Source: Halobacillus yeomjeoni (GTDB lineage: Bacteria > Bacillota > Bacilli > Bacillales > Halobacillaceae). Taken from it: a stretch of 64,000 nt of DNA. The position numbers and the translations under genes were made by a program. The notes beneath the pieces are model-generated. The model saw nothing but the letters and a program-made list of their open reading frames with translations. It did not search any database and had not been told where the DNA came from. Positions 38,060 to 47,423 of the stretch are shown in pieces (the first letter of the stretch is position 1; the number at the start of each line of letters is the position of its first letter). Location of the stretch: assembly GCF_020171525.1 (NCBI RefSeq), contig NZ_JAIVAI010000003.1, forward strand, positions 1 to 64,000. The letters are read 5' to 3'.

Positions 38060-38326
38060 GTATCTGTTAATGCTTAGTGTAATCAAAATCCGTTACACTA
38101 ACTATGAATGGGAGGAAGGGAAAACAGGTAGACTCTTGCGGGAATAAGGAACAAGGTCAGACTCCGGGGAACGAAAAGTTCGAGGAGGCTTAAGCGTTCC
38201 CCCCGGAAAACGGACAGTTTTCCCTTCCCTCCCACACTCCGATAACAAAACGGACCGACACAATCCCCCGGAGAGTAGTCTGGTATGAAATCATTTAAAA
38301 TATCAACGACAGACTTTAACAAAGAC
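38060..38326. mobile_element. MITE-like element, copy B (267 bp)
   Basis: Ends GTATCTGTTAATGC and the complement of GTCTTTGTTAAAGT; flanking 8-mers AATATGAA (38052-38059) and AAAATGAA (38327-38334), 7/8. Inside, GGGAGGAAGGGAAAAC (38110-38125) is nearly complementary to 38209-38225, enclosing a GC-rich core with GACTCTTGCGGGA, a GAACGAAAAGTTC minihairpin and GAGGAGGCTTA. Its right end abuts the pepA terminator. No credible ORF; it fills most of 37966-38370. Confidence 0.78.
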
Positions 38327-38333
38327 AAAATGA

Positions 38334-38367
38334 AAAACACTCAAGCATTCATCTGCTTGAGTGTTTT
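38334..38367 (-). terminator. pepA terminator
   Basis: AAAACACTCAAGCA stem and complement around TTCATC, T-rich beyond on the minus strand; the right duplication of element B overlaps its tail. Confidence 0.9.
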
Positions 38368-38370
38368 CCT

Positions 38371-39849
38371 CTATTTCATCACATAAGAGGCTAATGTTTT
38401 TGCCATAACCCCCGTCGGGCCTTTAGGGCCCAGGTCATGTGCTCCATCTGCAATGGAAGTTCCTGCAATATCCAAGTGAATCCAAGGAGTGTCTCCAACA
38501 AATTCACCTACAAAAGCCCCTCCCATTATAGCGTGCGCTTTGCGAGTAGGAGAATTGTTCAAGTCCGCGATATCACTTTTTCGTACTTGAGCTTTGTAGT
38601 CGTCATTGTATGGTAGCAGCCAAATCGGCTCTCCCACTTCCTCTCCTATTTTTTGAACATCGGTGAAAAACTGTTGGTCATTTGTCATCGCACCAGTCAT
38701 CCACGAACCAAGAGCAGTCACCACTCCTCCGGTGAGGGTAGCCACATTCAATACACGATCGATTTTTTGACTTTTGGCATAAGTAATACCGTCACCCAGT
38801 GCCAGTCGACCTTCTGCGTCAGTATTCAATACCTCGATCGTCTTCCCACACATGGAAGTGATGACATCATCCGGTTTGAAAGCATCTCCTGAAATCATAT
38901 TATCTGTGGATGGAATGACAGCTATGACGTTCTTTTTGGGTTGAAGCTGACCAATCGTATCCATTGCTCCCAAAACGGCGGCAGCACCTCCCATGTCTCC
39001 TTTCATCCCAGGCATCCCTGTCTTCGGCTTGATGGAGTATCCCCCTGTATCATAGGTGATTCCTTTACCTACTAACGCCGTGACATCTTCCCATTTCTCT
39101 AAACCTTGATATTTTAAGACAATCAATTTAGGGGGCTCAGTGGAACCTTGATTGACAGCCAGTAAAGCGCCCATTCCTAAACGCTCCATATCTTCTTTTT
39201 CCAGAATGTCGATTTCAAAACCATAATCCTCCGCCAGCGTCTTTGCAAATTCGGCCATCTCAGTTGAAGTCAGAACATTCGCAGGCAGGTGAGTAAGGTA
39301 TCTCGCAGTATTGACTCCGTTTCCCAAGCTCAACCCTTTATTCAAAGAGTACTCCAAAGATTCTTCATCCTGATCCGTAGCCAGAGTGACCTTTTCAAAT
39401 TCCACTGGATCCTTCTGGTCTGTCTTAAATGTAGGGAGTTGATAAGTGGAAGAAACCAGGGCTTCGGCAAGAATTTCAGCTGCTGTTTCATAAGCGACCT
39501 CGTCACTCACCATACTTTCAAAAGCCACTGTCAAAAGGTCTACTTTATCAGATAAGATTTTTTTGAAGGCATAACCTAATGCCTTGCGGTACTTATCCTT
39601 TGTAATTTCGGCTTTAGCTCCTAACCCGAGCACATAAATCCTTTTCGGCCCATCTTCCTTTAATGGGAGAAATTTTGACACTACTTTATATCCGCTTGAG
39701 ATATCTCCTTCGTCTATGTACACCTTCAATTGACCATCCATTTGATTGTTCAATCGATAAAAATCTTTTTGATTTTCTACATCTTCATTAAAGAGACCTA
39801 TCAGCACCGTCTCTCCTTTATGAATAACATTTTCTCGTATTTCAAACAT
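38371..39849 (-). CDS. pepA: Leucyl aminopeptidase (M17, PepA; B. subtilis YuiE)
   Basis: A 492-residue two-metal aminopeptidase. VGKGITYDTGGYSIKPKTGM (~251-270), GDMGGAAAVLGAM and the signature NTDAEGRLALGDG (~342-354) contain the catalytic Lys, Asp and Glu ligands. ATG at 39849 is 9 nt after GGAGGTGG. Divergent from yuiD as in B. subtilis. Confidence 0.96.
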   Translation of the reverse strand: MFEIRENVIHKGETVLIGLFNEDVENQKDFYRLNNQMDGQLKVYIDEGDISSGYKVVSKFLPLKEDGPKRIYVLGLGAKAEITKDKYRKALGYAFKKILSDKVDLLTVAFESMVSDEVAYETAAEILAEALVSSTYQLPTFKTDQKDPVEFEKVTLATDQDEESLEYSLNKGLSLGNGVNTARYLTHLPANVLTSTEMAEFAKTLAEDYGFEIDILEKEDMERLGMGALLAVNQGSTEPPKLIVLKYQGLEKWEDVTALVGKGITYDTGGYSIKPKTGMPGMKGDMGGAAAVLGAMDTIGQLQPKKNVIAVIPSTDNMISGDAFKPDDVITSMCGKTIEVLNTDAEGRLALGDGITYAKSQKIDRVLNVATLTGGVVTALGSWMTGAMTNDQQFFTDVQKIGEEVGEPIWLLPYNDDYKAQVRKSDIADLNNSPTRKAHAIMGGAFVGEFVGDTPWIHLDIAGTSIADGAHDLGPKGPTGVMAKTLASYVMK

Positions 39850-40000
39850 ATACAATCCACCTCCATCCAACAGTATACAGAAATATGATGTGTTTTTCTT
39901 TCCTTACCACTAAGCAATATGGAATGTGTTATAATGACGGTACTTTGAAGAAATAATCAACTCTAATACTACCGCCACCCTTAACGGAAAGGATGTCACC

Positions 40001-40483
40001 ATGTTGCTAGATTTACTACATAACTTCCCATTATGGGCGTCTATCGCCTCCATCGTCTTTGCACAAGTCGTAAAAATCCCGATCAATTTCATCGCTTCAA
40101 GGCACTTCAACCCAAGTCTCGCGTTCAGTACAGGTGGTATGCCCTCAAGCCACTCCGCAGCCGTAACCGCTCTTGCTACTGGTGTAGGGATTGAACAAGG
40201 GTTCGATTCTCCTATTTTTGCCGTTGCCTGTGTTTTCTCGATCATCGTCATGTTTGATTCTACCGGGGTGAGAAGGCAGACCGGTGAACAAGCAATCATG
40301 CTTAACTTGTTACTGAAAGACTTCAACCGTTTCGTTCATGAAGCAAAAGATTGGGGAAACAAAGAACAATACCAAAAGAAAGAAGAATTGAAAGAACTTC
40401 TCGGCCATCAGCCCATTGAAGTTTTCTTCGGCGGACTGACCGGAATTTTACTTACTTTTTTACTTCACACTTGGATTTATTAA
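40001..40483 (+). CDS. yuiD: Acid phosphatase/vanadium haloperoxidase-related membrane protein (YuiD, DUF212)
   Basis: A 160-residue membrane protein with about four helices. FSTGGMPSSHSAAVTALATG (~46-65) and IIVMFDSTGVRRQTGEQA (~86-103) are the DUF212 signatures and resemble PAP2 active-site motifs. Substrate unknown. AAAGGATG precedes the ATG. Confidence 0.93.
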   Translation: MLLDLLHNFPLWASIASIVFAQVVKIPINFIASRHFNPSLAFSTGGMPSSHSAAVTALATGVGIEQGFDSPIFAVACVFSIIVMFDSTGVRRQTGEQAIMLNLLLKDFNRFVHEAKDWGNKEQYQKKEELKELLGHQPIEVFFGGLTGILLTFLLHTWIY

Positions 40484-40502
40484 GATTAATTACTTAAATA
40501 TA

Positions 40503-40682
40503 GGCTCTGTTAATGTTTAGTGTTGATTTATTCGTTTAAAGCCTTTTGTGAGTGAATAGGTGGAAGCTTGCCGGTTCCACCGCAGGAAAGCGGACCCTTC
40601 CCCGAAGGCCCTGCACCAAATCCATTTCTGTCAAACAAGTTTTATAAAACCGAGAGTATCAACCCCACCCTTTAACAGAACC
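40503..40682. mobile_element. MITE-like element, copy C (180 bp, reduced)
   Basis: Begins GGCTCTGTTAATGT and ends with the complement of GGTTCTGTTAAAGG; flanking 8-mers TAAATATA (40495-40502) and TGAATATA (40683-40690), 7/8. Only a short GC-rich remnant (CCGCAGGAAAGCGGAC) of the core remains. Its right end is 4 nt from the T-tract of the yuiC terminator. Confidence 0.78.
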
Positions 40683-40694
40683 TGAATATAAATC

Positions 40695-40722
40695 AAAAAG
40701 ACCTCCATAAAGGAGGTCTTTT
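40695..40722 (-). terminator. yuiC terminator
   Basis: AAAAGACCTCC/GGAGGTCTTTT stem, T5 on the minus strand. Confidence 0.9.
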
Positions 40723-40723
40723 G

Positions 40724-41401
40724 TTAGTTTGGAATCATTTGAGAGCGGAATACCTGCAACGATTCGTTCTCATTCAGTTTAATAAGTTCGTTTTCTGTCA
40801 AGCTTCCGTCTCCTTTTTCAATCACATAAACATCCAACGTTTTCTTCCCCCACTGTTCAAAAACATCAGTAACTGTAGGAAAATATAAATCAAGCTTATC
40901 CCCCTTGATTGCTCCGCCTATGTCTGCAACAACACCATATCCATAATCAGGAATGAACAACACAGTACCAATCGGAAAAACACTTAGGTCAGCTGCAATT
41001 GTAGAGTATAAATCTCTCTTAACGTTGACACCCGAATAGGTAATTCCGTATTGCGGATGACCAGGGTTTTTACCGGTCGATTCAAACCCTGCTGTATATC
41101 CCGTTGCTGTCACCGTATGTTTAGGATATGAGGATAAGTCCAACGTTTCAGCGAGCGTTTGTACAGCTTCAACTGTAGAGCTCGACACATATGTCTGTTG
41201 AGCATTTTTGATGTTCAATGACTTAGTGTCCAAGTCTACACCTTTCCCATTCATCTCCGCTCCGTCTAATGATTCCTTATGAAATTTAGCAGCAATCCAT
41301 TCGTCCCAGTCTGTCAGCGATAGATTCGATATGTTAGAGAAAGTACTGTAAAAAGCCAGAACAAAAAGGATCAAGAAAACTATTTTCGTATGCTTTTTCA
41401 T
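40724..41401 (-). CDS. yuiC: 3D/RlpA-like double-psi beta-barrel protein (YuiC)
   Basis: A 225-residue exported protein: N-terminal hydrophobic anchor (~5-22) and a C-terminal 3D domain (~115-205) with [40 protein letters not shown] and the [15 protein letters not shown] motif with its three aspartates. This fold is shared with MltA-type glycan lyases and stationary-phase survival proteins. ATG at 41401 follows AGAGGTG. Confidence 0.92.
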   Translation of the reverse strand: MKKHTKIVFLILFVLAFYSTFSNISNLSLTDWDEWIAAKFHKESLDGAEMNGKGVDLDTKSLNIKNAQQTYVSSSTVEAVQTLAETLDLSSYPKHTVTATGYTAGFESTGKNPGHPQYGITYSGVNVKRDLYSTIAADLSVFPIGTVLFIPDYGYGVVADIGGAIKGDKLDLYFPTVTDVFEQWGKKTLDVYVIEKGDGSLTENELIKLNENESLQVFRSQMIPN

Positions 41402-41477
41402 GAAAATCACCTCTAGGTGTAATCATGTCCAAGCTCGTTCCTTTTATACCTTTTTATGTTTCCCGGACTTTAAAAAA

Positions 41478-41846
41478 GGTTCTGTTAAAGTCTGTTGTTG
41501 ATATTTTAAACGATTACTAAATAGTCTCCGTCTGGAATTAGGGGTCCGGTCTGTTAATCACTCAGAGCATGGGATGGCAGGGAAAACAGTCCGTTCGTAG
41601 TTGGAGTACCGAACTTCGTTAATGGCCTTTCCGCCCTTTCTACTTTGAAGAGGCGGCCTTTTAGAATGACGAGACTCCTGTGGGATAAAGGTACATCGTG
41701 AGACCCTGGAAGGCGCAGCCTGAGGAGGCTCACGGTACCCCACGGAAAGGGAGTCATTCTAAAAGGCCGCCTCACACAAATTCCAGGACAGAAAGAGCTG
41801 ATATGAGCCCACATGTGAAATAACAACACCAAGCAATATCAGAGCC
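41478..41846. mobile_element. MITE-like element, copy D (369 bp, best preserved)
   Basis: Begins GGTTCTGTTAAAGT and ends ...AGAGCC (complement GGCTCTG); flanking 8-mers TTAAAAAA (41470-41477) and TTAAACAA (41847-41854), 7/8. A perfect 21-bp inverted repeat (41650-41670 with 41753-41773) encloses a nested hairpin: GGTAC-CGTGAG pairs with CTCACG-GTACC around AGGC-GCA-GCCT. ORFs across it read repeat sequence and are not genes. It fills most of 41411-41900. Confidence 0.82.
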
Positions 41847-41856
41847 TTAAACAAAC

Positions 41857-41898
41857 AAAAAAACGCTGCATGACGTAGACCGTCTTTTGCAGCGTTTG
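41857..41898 (-). terminator. yuiB terminator
   Basis: AACGCTGCA...TGCAGCGTT stem with seven T residues after it on the minus strand. Confidence 0.9.
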
Positions 41899-41900
41899 AC

Positions 41901-42218
41901 TCAGAACATTTGATATCCACTTTTTCTCAAGAACCGAATAACGATTCCAGCCACGATCGTACCCGCAAAACCACTTGCCAAAATGAAAATATCTACAATC
42001 TGCAAATTGATCAATTGGTTATAAACTGTAGGAAAGGCTTCTCCAGGACTTGAAAAGTATGTCGTGAATGGAAAGTTATCCACGATCAGCAATATGATCG
42101 CCGGATATACGAAAGACATAATCCATGAAGAGCGCAGAATCATATTCAATAGAAAAGAAATGCCAAAGAATAAGACAAAAAATAACAACATGGAAACAAT
42201 AAACTGTACAATATTCAA
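41901..42218 (-). CDS. yuiB: Membrane protein YuiB
   Basis: A 105-residue protein with three hydrophobic helices (~5-27, ~33-50, ~75-95). Sequence and position between yuiC and yumB match B. subtilis YuiB, function unknown. TAGGAGGAA precedes the ATG. A candidate promoter TTGCGA-17-TAGAAT lies just upstream. Confidence 0.9.
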   Translation of the reverse strand: MNIVQFIVSMLLFFVLFFGISFLLNMILRSSWIMSFVYPAIILLIVDNFPFTTYFSSPGEAFPTVYNQLINLQIVDIFILASGFAGTIVAGIVIRFLRKSGYQMF

Positions 42219-42429
42219 AAATGTTCCTCCTAAAACTGCCTTACAAAAAATTATCCAAATTTCATTCTATAATTGATCTTTCAAAATCGCAAGCTGATTA
42301 GGTTGGAGACTCTGGGTGACTGTATGCTTTAGAAGCTGTCCCGGCAGAGTGAGTCGTTTTTTAAAACTACCAACCTCTTATCAAAAGCTATCGTTCAACA
42401 GTTGCATTAAGAAAGAGAAAGCCAAATAA

Positions 42430-42461
42430 AAAAGCAAAGACAGCGAGACTGCCTTTGCTTA
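42430..42461 (-). terminator. yumB terminator
   Basis: AAGCAAAGGCAG...CTGTCTTTGCTT stem followed by T6 on the minus strand. Confidence 0.88.
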
Positions 42462-42470
42462 AAATCAGAA

Positions 42471-43691
42471 TTAATGGAAGAAATTCAATTTACCTTTTTT
42501 CATGACTAAACCAGGTCCACCCAATTTCATAAGGTAGCGGTTGTCAATGACTTTCTTCATTGCAGAAGCAGACCATCCGAACAGCTTCTTATCATCAAAT
42601 ACGACACCGATCGCATCGTCATGACCTAGAGAAGCGACTGTACCTTTCAAATCAGGCTTGAATGGTTCCAAGTGGTTGTCCCCTCTCACCAATTTAGTCA
42701 AGTTTGCAGCTGTATGCTCTGCTTGCTGGATAGCAATTTGTGCTGTCGGCGGATAAGGGCGTTCTGTTTCCTCATTGAATAGAAGTGCGCAGTCTCCGAC
42801 GATGAACACATCATCATACCCCTTAGGACGGAGTTCATCACTTACAGGAGTACGGCCACGGTTGGATTCAAAACCGGCATTTTCTACGATAGAGTTACCG
42901 CGGACACCAGCTGCCCACACCACTGTATTCGTAGGGATTTCTTCACGCTGCTCGTCCTTTTCAAATACCAGCTTGTTTTCAGTGACTTCTTTGATCATCG
43001 CACCGATCTTGAATTCCACTCCACGAGCTTCTAGAGAATTCATCGCATACTCTACCAGCTCAGGATCGAAACCTGGTAGAGCCGTAGGAGCTGCTTCGAC
43101 ATTGATGATGCGGACATTTTCACGCGGTACATCATACTCTTTACATAGTTCAGGAACGCGATTCGCAAGCTCACCTACAAATTCGATACCTGTAAATCCA
43201 GCACCACCTACAACAATGTTCAAACGCTCTTGCTTTTTGTCTGCTTCATTGTTGTATTTAGCGAAATTGTATTCGATGTGCTGACGGATCAAGCGTGCCT
43301 GGTTGATGCTTCCGATAGTGAACGCATGCTCTTTAAGTCCAGGAATACCGAATGTAGCAGCTTCAAAGCCTAGTCCGATAACTAGATAGTCATAAGATAA
43401 ATCTCCATTTTCAAGGATGACTTTCTTTTCATCCGGTTTGATTTCAGTTACAGAATCCTGGATGAAATTAATTTTGCTTGTGTTGATCACATCTTTGATC
43501 TGAATGCGTGTACGGTCGTGATGCAGCGTCCCTGCAGCATTCTCATGCAGCCAAGTGGTTTGATAGTGATAGCTATGCTTATTCACTAATGTTACATTAG
43601 CTTCATTTACACCAAGACTTTTCTGCAGCTTGACAGCTGTCATAATTCCTCCATACCCTGCGCCTAAGATGACAATGTTAGGGTTCTTCAT
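42471..43691 (-). CDS. yumB: NADH dehydrogenase type II (NDH-2; YumB)
   Basis: A 406-residue membrane-associated flavoprotein passing electrons from NADH to menaquinone. FAD site [16 protein letters not shown] (~6-21), NADH site [20 protein letters not shown] (~157-176) and [14 protein letters not shown] (~290-303), plus the [15 protein letters not shown] quinone-side motif. Of the B. subtilis paralogues (yjlD, yumB, yutJ), position beside yuiB and yumC points to yumB. It complements the menaquinone genes in this window. Confidence 0.94.
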   Translation of the reverse strand: MKNPNIVILGAGYGGIMTAVKLQKSLGVNEANVTLVNKHSYHYQTTWLHENAAGTLHHDRTRIQIKDVINTSKINFIQDSVTEIKPDEKKVILENGDLSYDYLVIGLGFEAATFGIPGLKEHAFTIGSINQARLIRQHIEYNFAKYNNEADKKQERLNIVVGGAGFTGIEFVGELANRVPELCKEYDVPRENVRIINVEAAPTALPGFDPELVEYAMNSLEARGVEFKIGAMIKEVTENKLVFEKDEQREEIPTNTVVWAAGVRGNSIVENAGFESNRGRTPVSDELRPKGYDDVFIVGDCALLFNEETERPYPPTAQIAIQQAEHTAANLTKLVRGDNHLEPFKPDLKGTVASLGHDDAIGVVFDDKKLFGWSASAMKKVIDNRYLMKLGGPGLVMKKGKLNFFH

Positions 43692-43992
43692 GATTAATCA
43701 CTTCCATCTCGTAGTTTTTTATAATACGATAACGAACCTTTGTGACTGGTTTCACACAAAAACACATAAAAAAAAGCCTGTCGAATACTATTTGAAATTG
43801 TCACAAATACGTAATATATTGTCTAACTTCATCTTAGACTTTTTTACCGCCATTTTCAACCCATAATATATTATCGAAATAATGGAAAAATTGCCGTCTC
43901 TTTTAGAGGATTTACCACATCCGTAGCATTCCCATCTGTAAAAAAATTATGATAGAATGGACGATAGTGACAATTTGAACAGGAGGAAAACT

Positions 43993-44979
43993 ATGAGTGA
44001 TAAAATATATGATATAACAGTCATCGGCGCAGGCCCTGTCGGTTTGTTCACCGCTTTTTATGGTGGAATGAGAGATGCAAGTGTGAAGATTATCGAAAGC
44101 CTTCCTCACCTTGGCGGCCAACTTTCTGCACTTTATCCTGAAAAATACATTTTTGATGTAGCCGGGTTCCCACGTGTAAGAGCACAGGAGCTTGTCGACA
44201 ACTTGGAGGAGCAGGCAATGGCATTCGATCCTACTGTAGCCCTTGAACAAGAAGTAGTGAGTGTGGAGCGCCTCGAAGATGAAACCTTCAAGTTGACGAC
44301 CAATAAAGAAATACATTATACAAGAACCATCATCATCACTGCCGGTAATGGTGCTTTCCAGCCAAGAAAGCTTAAGATTGAAGGGACAGAAAAATATGAA
44401 GATACCAACCTTCATTATCATGTCAGTGATATGGACCGCTTCAGAGATAAAAACGTTATGATTTGCGGCGGAGGCGATTCAGCTGTGGATTGGTCCCTAA
44501 TGCTCGAACCCATTGCTAAACAGGTGACTCTTGTCCATAGACGTGATAAATTCCGAGCACATGAACATAGTGTCACTCAGTTGAGAAATTCCAACGTCAA
44601 TATTTTGACACCATTCACACCGGATCAGCTCATCGGTGAAGATCGTGTTGAAAAAGTGGAATTGAAAGAAGTCAAAGGAGATCGCACGGAAACTGTCGAA
44701 GTGGACGACCTGATCGTCAACTACGGTTTCATATCTTCTCTTGGACCAATCAAAGATTGGGAACTGGAAATCGAGAAGAACAGCATCGTTGTCAACTCTA
44801 AGATGGAAACGAACATCAAGGGAATTTATGCTGCTGGAGACATCTGTACGTATCCAGGTAAAGTCAAATTGATCGCTTCTGGATTTGGTGAAGGTCCTAC
44901 AGCCGTCAACAATGCAAAGAACTACATCGACCCGGATGCCAGAGTTCAGCCGAAACACTCTACAAGCATGTTTTCTTAA
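43993..44979 (+). CDS. yumC: Ferredoxin--NADP+ reductase, thioredoxin-reductase type (YumC)
   Basis: A 328-residue FNR2. FAD site [16 protein letters not shown] (~9-24), [18 protein letters not shown] (~39-56), NADP site [14 protein letters not shown] (~157-170) and [20 protein letters not shown] (~287-306). The CxxC of thioredoxin reductases is absent, as expected. It reduces ferredoxin or flavodoxin with NADPH. ATG at 43993 follows AGGAGGAAAA. Confidence 0.96.
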   Translation: MSDKIYDITVIGAGPVGLFTAFYGGMRDASVKIIESLPHLGGQLSALYPEKYIFDVAGFPRVRAQELVDNLEEQAMAFDPTVALEQEVVSVERLEDETFKLTTNKEIHYTRTIIITAGNGAFQPRKLKIEGTEKYEDTNLHYHVSDMDRFRDKNVMICGGGDSAVDWSLMLEPIAKQVTLVHRRDKFRAHEHSVTQLRNSNVNILTPFTPDQLIGEDRVEKVELKEVKGDRTETVEVDDLIVNYGFISSLGPIKDWELEIEKNSIVVNSKMETNIKGIYAAGDICTYPGKVKLIASGFGEGPTAVNNAKNYIDPDARVQPKHSTSMFS

Positions 44980-45007
44980 TGGAAATCTTCAGACATAATC
45001 TTATTTT

Positions 45008-45040
45008 AAAAACGCTCAGATTAATTTCTGAGCGTTTTTA
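45008..45040 (+). terminator. yumC terminator
   Basis: AAAAACGCTCAGA stem and complement with T5 after it. Confidence 0.9.
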
Positions 45041-45139
45041 TTATGCACATTTATTGTACATTACATATTTTGTAAAAACTTACTGCCTGGTTGCTTCGTA
45101 TACTGCAAAAATCCGCTTATTAAACAAAAGTACTTGTTC

Positions 45140-45400
45140 CTAATCCTTTTGAGGAGAGTCTTCTCTTCTTTGAAGATGAGCTGTATTCTTAAACACAGCA
45201 TATTCTTTCACGTGGTTCGTCACTTGTATTGCGGCAATGATGTAGATAAACGTCAGCAATAAATTGCTTACCGTTTCATCAATGATTCCTGTTACGGCAT
45301 ATTTATACATGGTTACACCCAACGTGATAAAAAAACCGACAATAATTGCACTTATTCTGTATTCATCCATGGATAAACATTGTCTCAACATCTGCTTCAT
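45140..45400 (-). CDS. Small two-pass membrane protein
   Basis: An 86-residue protein with two hydrophobic helices (ISAIIVGFFITLGVTMYKYA and NLLLTFIYIIAAIQVTNHV) and a charged C-terminus. ATG at 45400 is 6 nt after GGAGGG. No family recognised; monocistronic, beside yutM. Confidence 0.75.
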   Translation of the reverse strand: MKQMLRQCLSMDEYRISAIIVGFFITLGVTMYKYAVTGIIDETVSNLLLTFIYIIAAIQVTNHVKEYAVFKNTAHLQRREDSPQKD

Positions 45401-45470
45401 GGTGTCCCTCCATTCCATCTTCCCTTAATTATATGGAAAAAAAGGTTGTCCTCATGTTAAAACCAAAATA

Positions 45471-45496
45471 AAAAACCTTCCTTTGACAGGAAGGTT
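45471..45496 (-). terminator. yutM terminator
   Basis: AACCTTCC...GGAAGGTT stem with T6 following on the minus strand. Confidence 0.88.
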
Positions 45497-45509
45497 GAAA
45501 ATTATGCGA

Positions 45510-45872
45510 TTAGCAGTTCGGATCGGGTGCACCAGCATTCGTCGCTGTTTTGAAAGAAGATCCACAGCCGCAGGACACGATGGCATTCGGATTATCGATT
45601 GTGAATCCGCCACCCATCATATTCTGTTTGAAATCAATTGTCGTTCCTTCAATGATTGCTGCATCTTGTCTATTTACAACTACAGGAATGCCATTGGATT
45701 CCTCTAGAAGGTCCAATTCTTCGTTTATTTCATCTTCGAAGCCCATCGCATAAGATAATCCACTGCAGCCCCCACCTTTCACACCAAAACGAAGGCGAAT
45801 GTTTTCATTATCCTCTTCTTTCATCATCTCAGTAATTTGGTGTTTAGCTGCGTCCGTTATATTAAGAATCAT
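45510..45872 (-). CDS. yutM: A-type iron-sulfur carrier (HesB/IscA/ErpA family, YutM)
   Basis: A 120-residue A-type carrier that delivers Fe-S clusters to apo-enzymes. FGVKGGGCSGLSYAMGF (~29-45) and the C-terminal SCGCGSSF (~100) provide the three conserved cysteines. ATG at 45872 is well spaced from AAGGAGAGG; the frame runs further upstream without a signal. Fits with YutI and SufB in the same window. Confidence 0.95.
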   Translation of the reverse strand: MILNITDAAKHQITEMMKEEDNENIRLRFGVKGGGCSGLSYAMGFEDEINEELDLLEESNGIPVVVNRQDAAIIEGTTIDFKQNMMGGGFTIDNPNAIVSCGCGSSFKTATNAGAPDPNC

Positions 45873-46022
45873 CCTGAGCCTCTCCTTTCCATTCATTAAT
45901 TCCAGTATACTAACCCAATCCACCTTTATCAAATAGTATGATGAAACGTATACACAAAATTCCAGTCGTAAACATTGTGAAGTAAAGCTCTTTATAGGAT
46001 AATAGGATTAGTTCGAAAGGAT

Positions 46023-46730
46023 GTGTCTGAGATTTCGCCCCCCTCCATTAATCCCATTTATAAAAAAACAGTCCAATGCCCTCTTTGTAACTATGAATAT
46101 ACGACATCCAAGATTCGATCGCGATACATAATTCCTACTACTATAGATACGGATTTTTTCACCCTTTATAAACAAGAACGATACAACCCGACGTTGTATC
46201 ATGTACATGTTTGTTCAAAGTGTGGTTACTCACATACTGAAAACTTTTCGTTGTCATTTAGTCCTCAAGAGAGAAAAGATTTTAATAAACACTTAGTAAG
46301 TCGTTGGAATTATAAAGATTTTGGCGGGGTACGTACTCATGAAGATGCTTTGAAGACATTGAAACTCGCCGTCTACAGTGCCCGTTTAAAGAATGAAGAA
46401 GCGAGTGTTTTAGCTGGTCTTTATATGAGAATCATGTGGATCCACCGATATTTGAATAATGAAGATCAAGTGCTTCGATTTTCATCTCTAGCTAGAGATG
46501 CATATAGAGAAGCTTACCTTGTCGAACCCCTCGACCGCCCGGAATGGCCTTCGTACAAAGTCCTTTATATCATCGGCGAATTGGAAAGGCGTATCGGTAA
46601 TTATCGTGAAGCGGTAAAAAATTTCTCTTTAGTATTAAACTCTAGAAAAACAAAAGCGGACCCTCACATCAGAAGTTTAGCCGAAAAGCAATGGCAGGTG
46701 ACTCGTGAAGAATCGAAAAGCAGGCGGTGA
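46023..46730 (+). CDS. DUF2225 zinc-ribbon/TPR protein
   Basis: A 235-residue soluble protein. Paired CPLC (~19-22) and CSKC (~64-67) motifs form a probable zinc ribbon, followed by helical repeats (AVYSARLKNEEASVLAGLYM; ELERRIGNYREAVKNFSLVL) like TPRs, the usual DUF2225 layout. The start is taken as GTG (46023) although GAAAGG is close to it. A 39-codon ORF follows 5 nt after the stop. Confidence 0.85.
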   Translation: MSEISPPSINPIYKKTVQCPLCNYEYTTSKIRSRYIIPTTIDTDFFTLYKQERYNPTLYHVHVCSKCGYSHTENFSLSFSPQERKDFNKHLVSRWNYKDFGGVRTHEDALKTLKLAVYSARLKNEEASVLAGLYMRIMWIHRYLNNEDQVLRFSSLARDAYREAYLVEPLDRPEWPSYKVLYIIGELERRIGNYREAVKNFSLVLNSRKTKADPHIRSLAEKQWQVTREESKSRR

Positions 46731-46735
46731 TAATT

Positions 46736-46855
46736 ATGGCAATTATCCCTAAGGATCATCCGCTTGATACTAATGTCTATTTAGGAGGTAAGGGGAAACA
46801 GTCCGCTAACCTTTCAATAATGCGGGGTCATTTGAATTTTTCAAGCCCTAATTAA
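46736..46855 (+). CDS. Possible short ORF, perhaps truncated
   Basis: A 39-codon ORF beginning MAIIPKDHPLDTN, with GGCGGTGA just upstream and overlapping the preceding gene's end. Its TAA is formed in the A/T-rich flanking duplication of element E (46849-46856), so the insertion may have shortened a longer coupled gene. Weak evidence. Confidence 0.3.
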   Translation: MAIIPKDHPLDTNVYLGGKGKQSANLSIMRGHLNFSSPN

Positions 46856-46856
46856 A

Positions 46857-47423
46857 GGCTCTGTTAAAGTTGATTGTTGATAATTAGTCTTCAAAATAAG
46901 GACATAAAAGTTCAATAGTTTATATCGATATGTGCGGAGGGGCTGCGGGGAATCACTCGCTTTCCGCGGGAGCGCGGTGAGCCTCCTCGGACTTTTCGTC
47001 CTGTGGGGTCTCACCAAGCACTCTCTTCCCGCAGGAGTCTCCCGATTCCCCTCCGCCCTTTGCATTTTCATCTTGATGGGAGGAAGTATAAAATCTTAAA
47101 ACCTAATGCTATATTTAATACTCTTAGGAGTGGCATAAGTATCAGACGATCTTGATAATAGGTCTTTTTTTTACGTAGTCACGGATTTTATACTTTTAAA
47201 AGATCTTGTTTCGAGACACTCTGATGAAGCAAAGGGCGGAGGGAAACGGTGAGACTCCTATGGGACGTGTGGGACAGGTGAGGCCCCGGAAGGCATAGCC
47301 TGAGGAGACTCAGCGCCCGCCCCATGGAAAGCGAACCTTTTCCCGGAGCCATACACGCATACAAACATTTCGTAATGAATTCTTTTTTTGATGGATATAT
47401 CAACACTAAACTTTAACAGACCC
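46857..47423. mobile_element. MITE-like element, copy E (567 bp, two opposed cores)
   Basis: Begins GGCTCTGTTAAAGT and ends with the complement of GGGTCTGTTAAAGT; flanking 8-mers TAATTAAA (46849-46856) and AAATTAAT (47424-47431), 6/8. It contains two GC-rich hairpin cores, ~46936-47060 (inverted) and ~47232-47350 (direct), each with the GAGACTCCT, GGTGAG and GGAAAGCGA elements of copy D. Long open frames across it are repeat-derived. Its right end abuts the yuzB terminator. Confidence 0.75.

Noticed and set aside
43912-44421. 169-residue minus-strand frame opposite yumC
   Set aside because: Antisense shadow of the ferredoxin-NADP reductase gene, with Cys/Phe-rich composition typical of reverse frames.
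46841-47406. Open frames of ~70-76 residues across element E on the minus strand
   Set aside because: They translate the GC-rich repeat core; the same kind of frame appears in copy D (41554-41832) and B (38098-38340), has no ribosome-binding site, and is not conserved as protein between copies.
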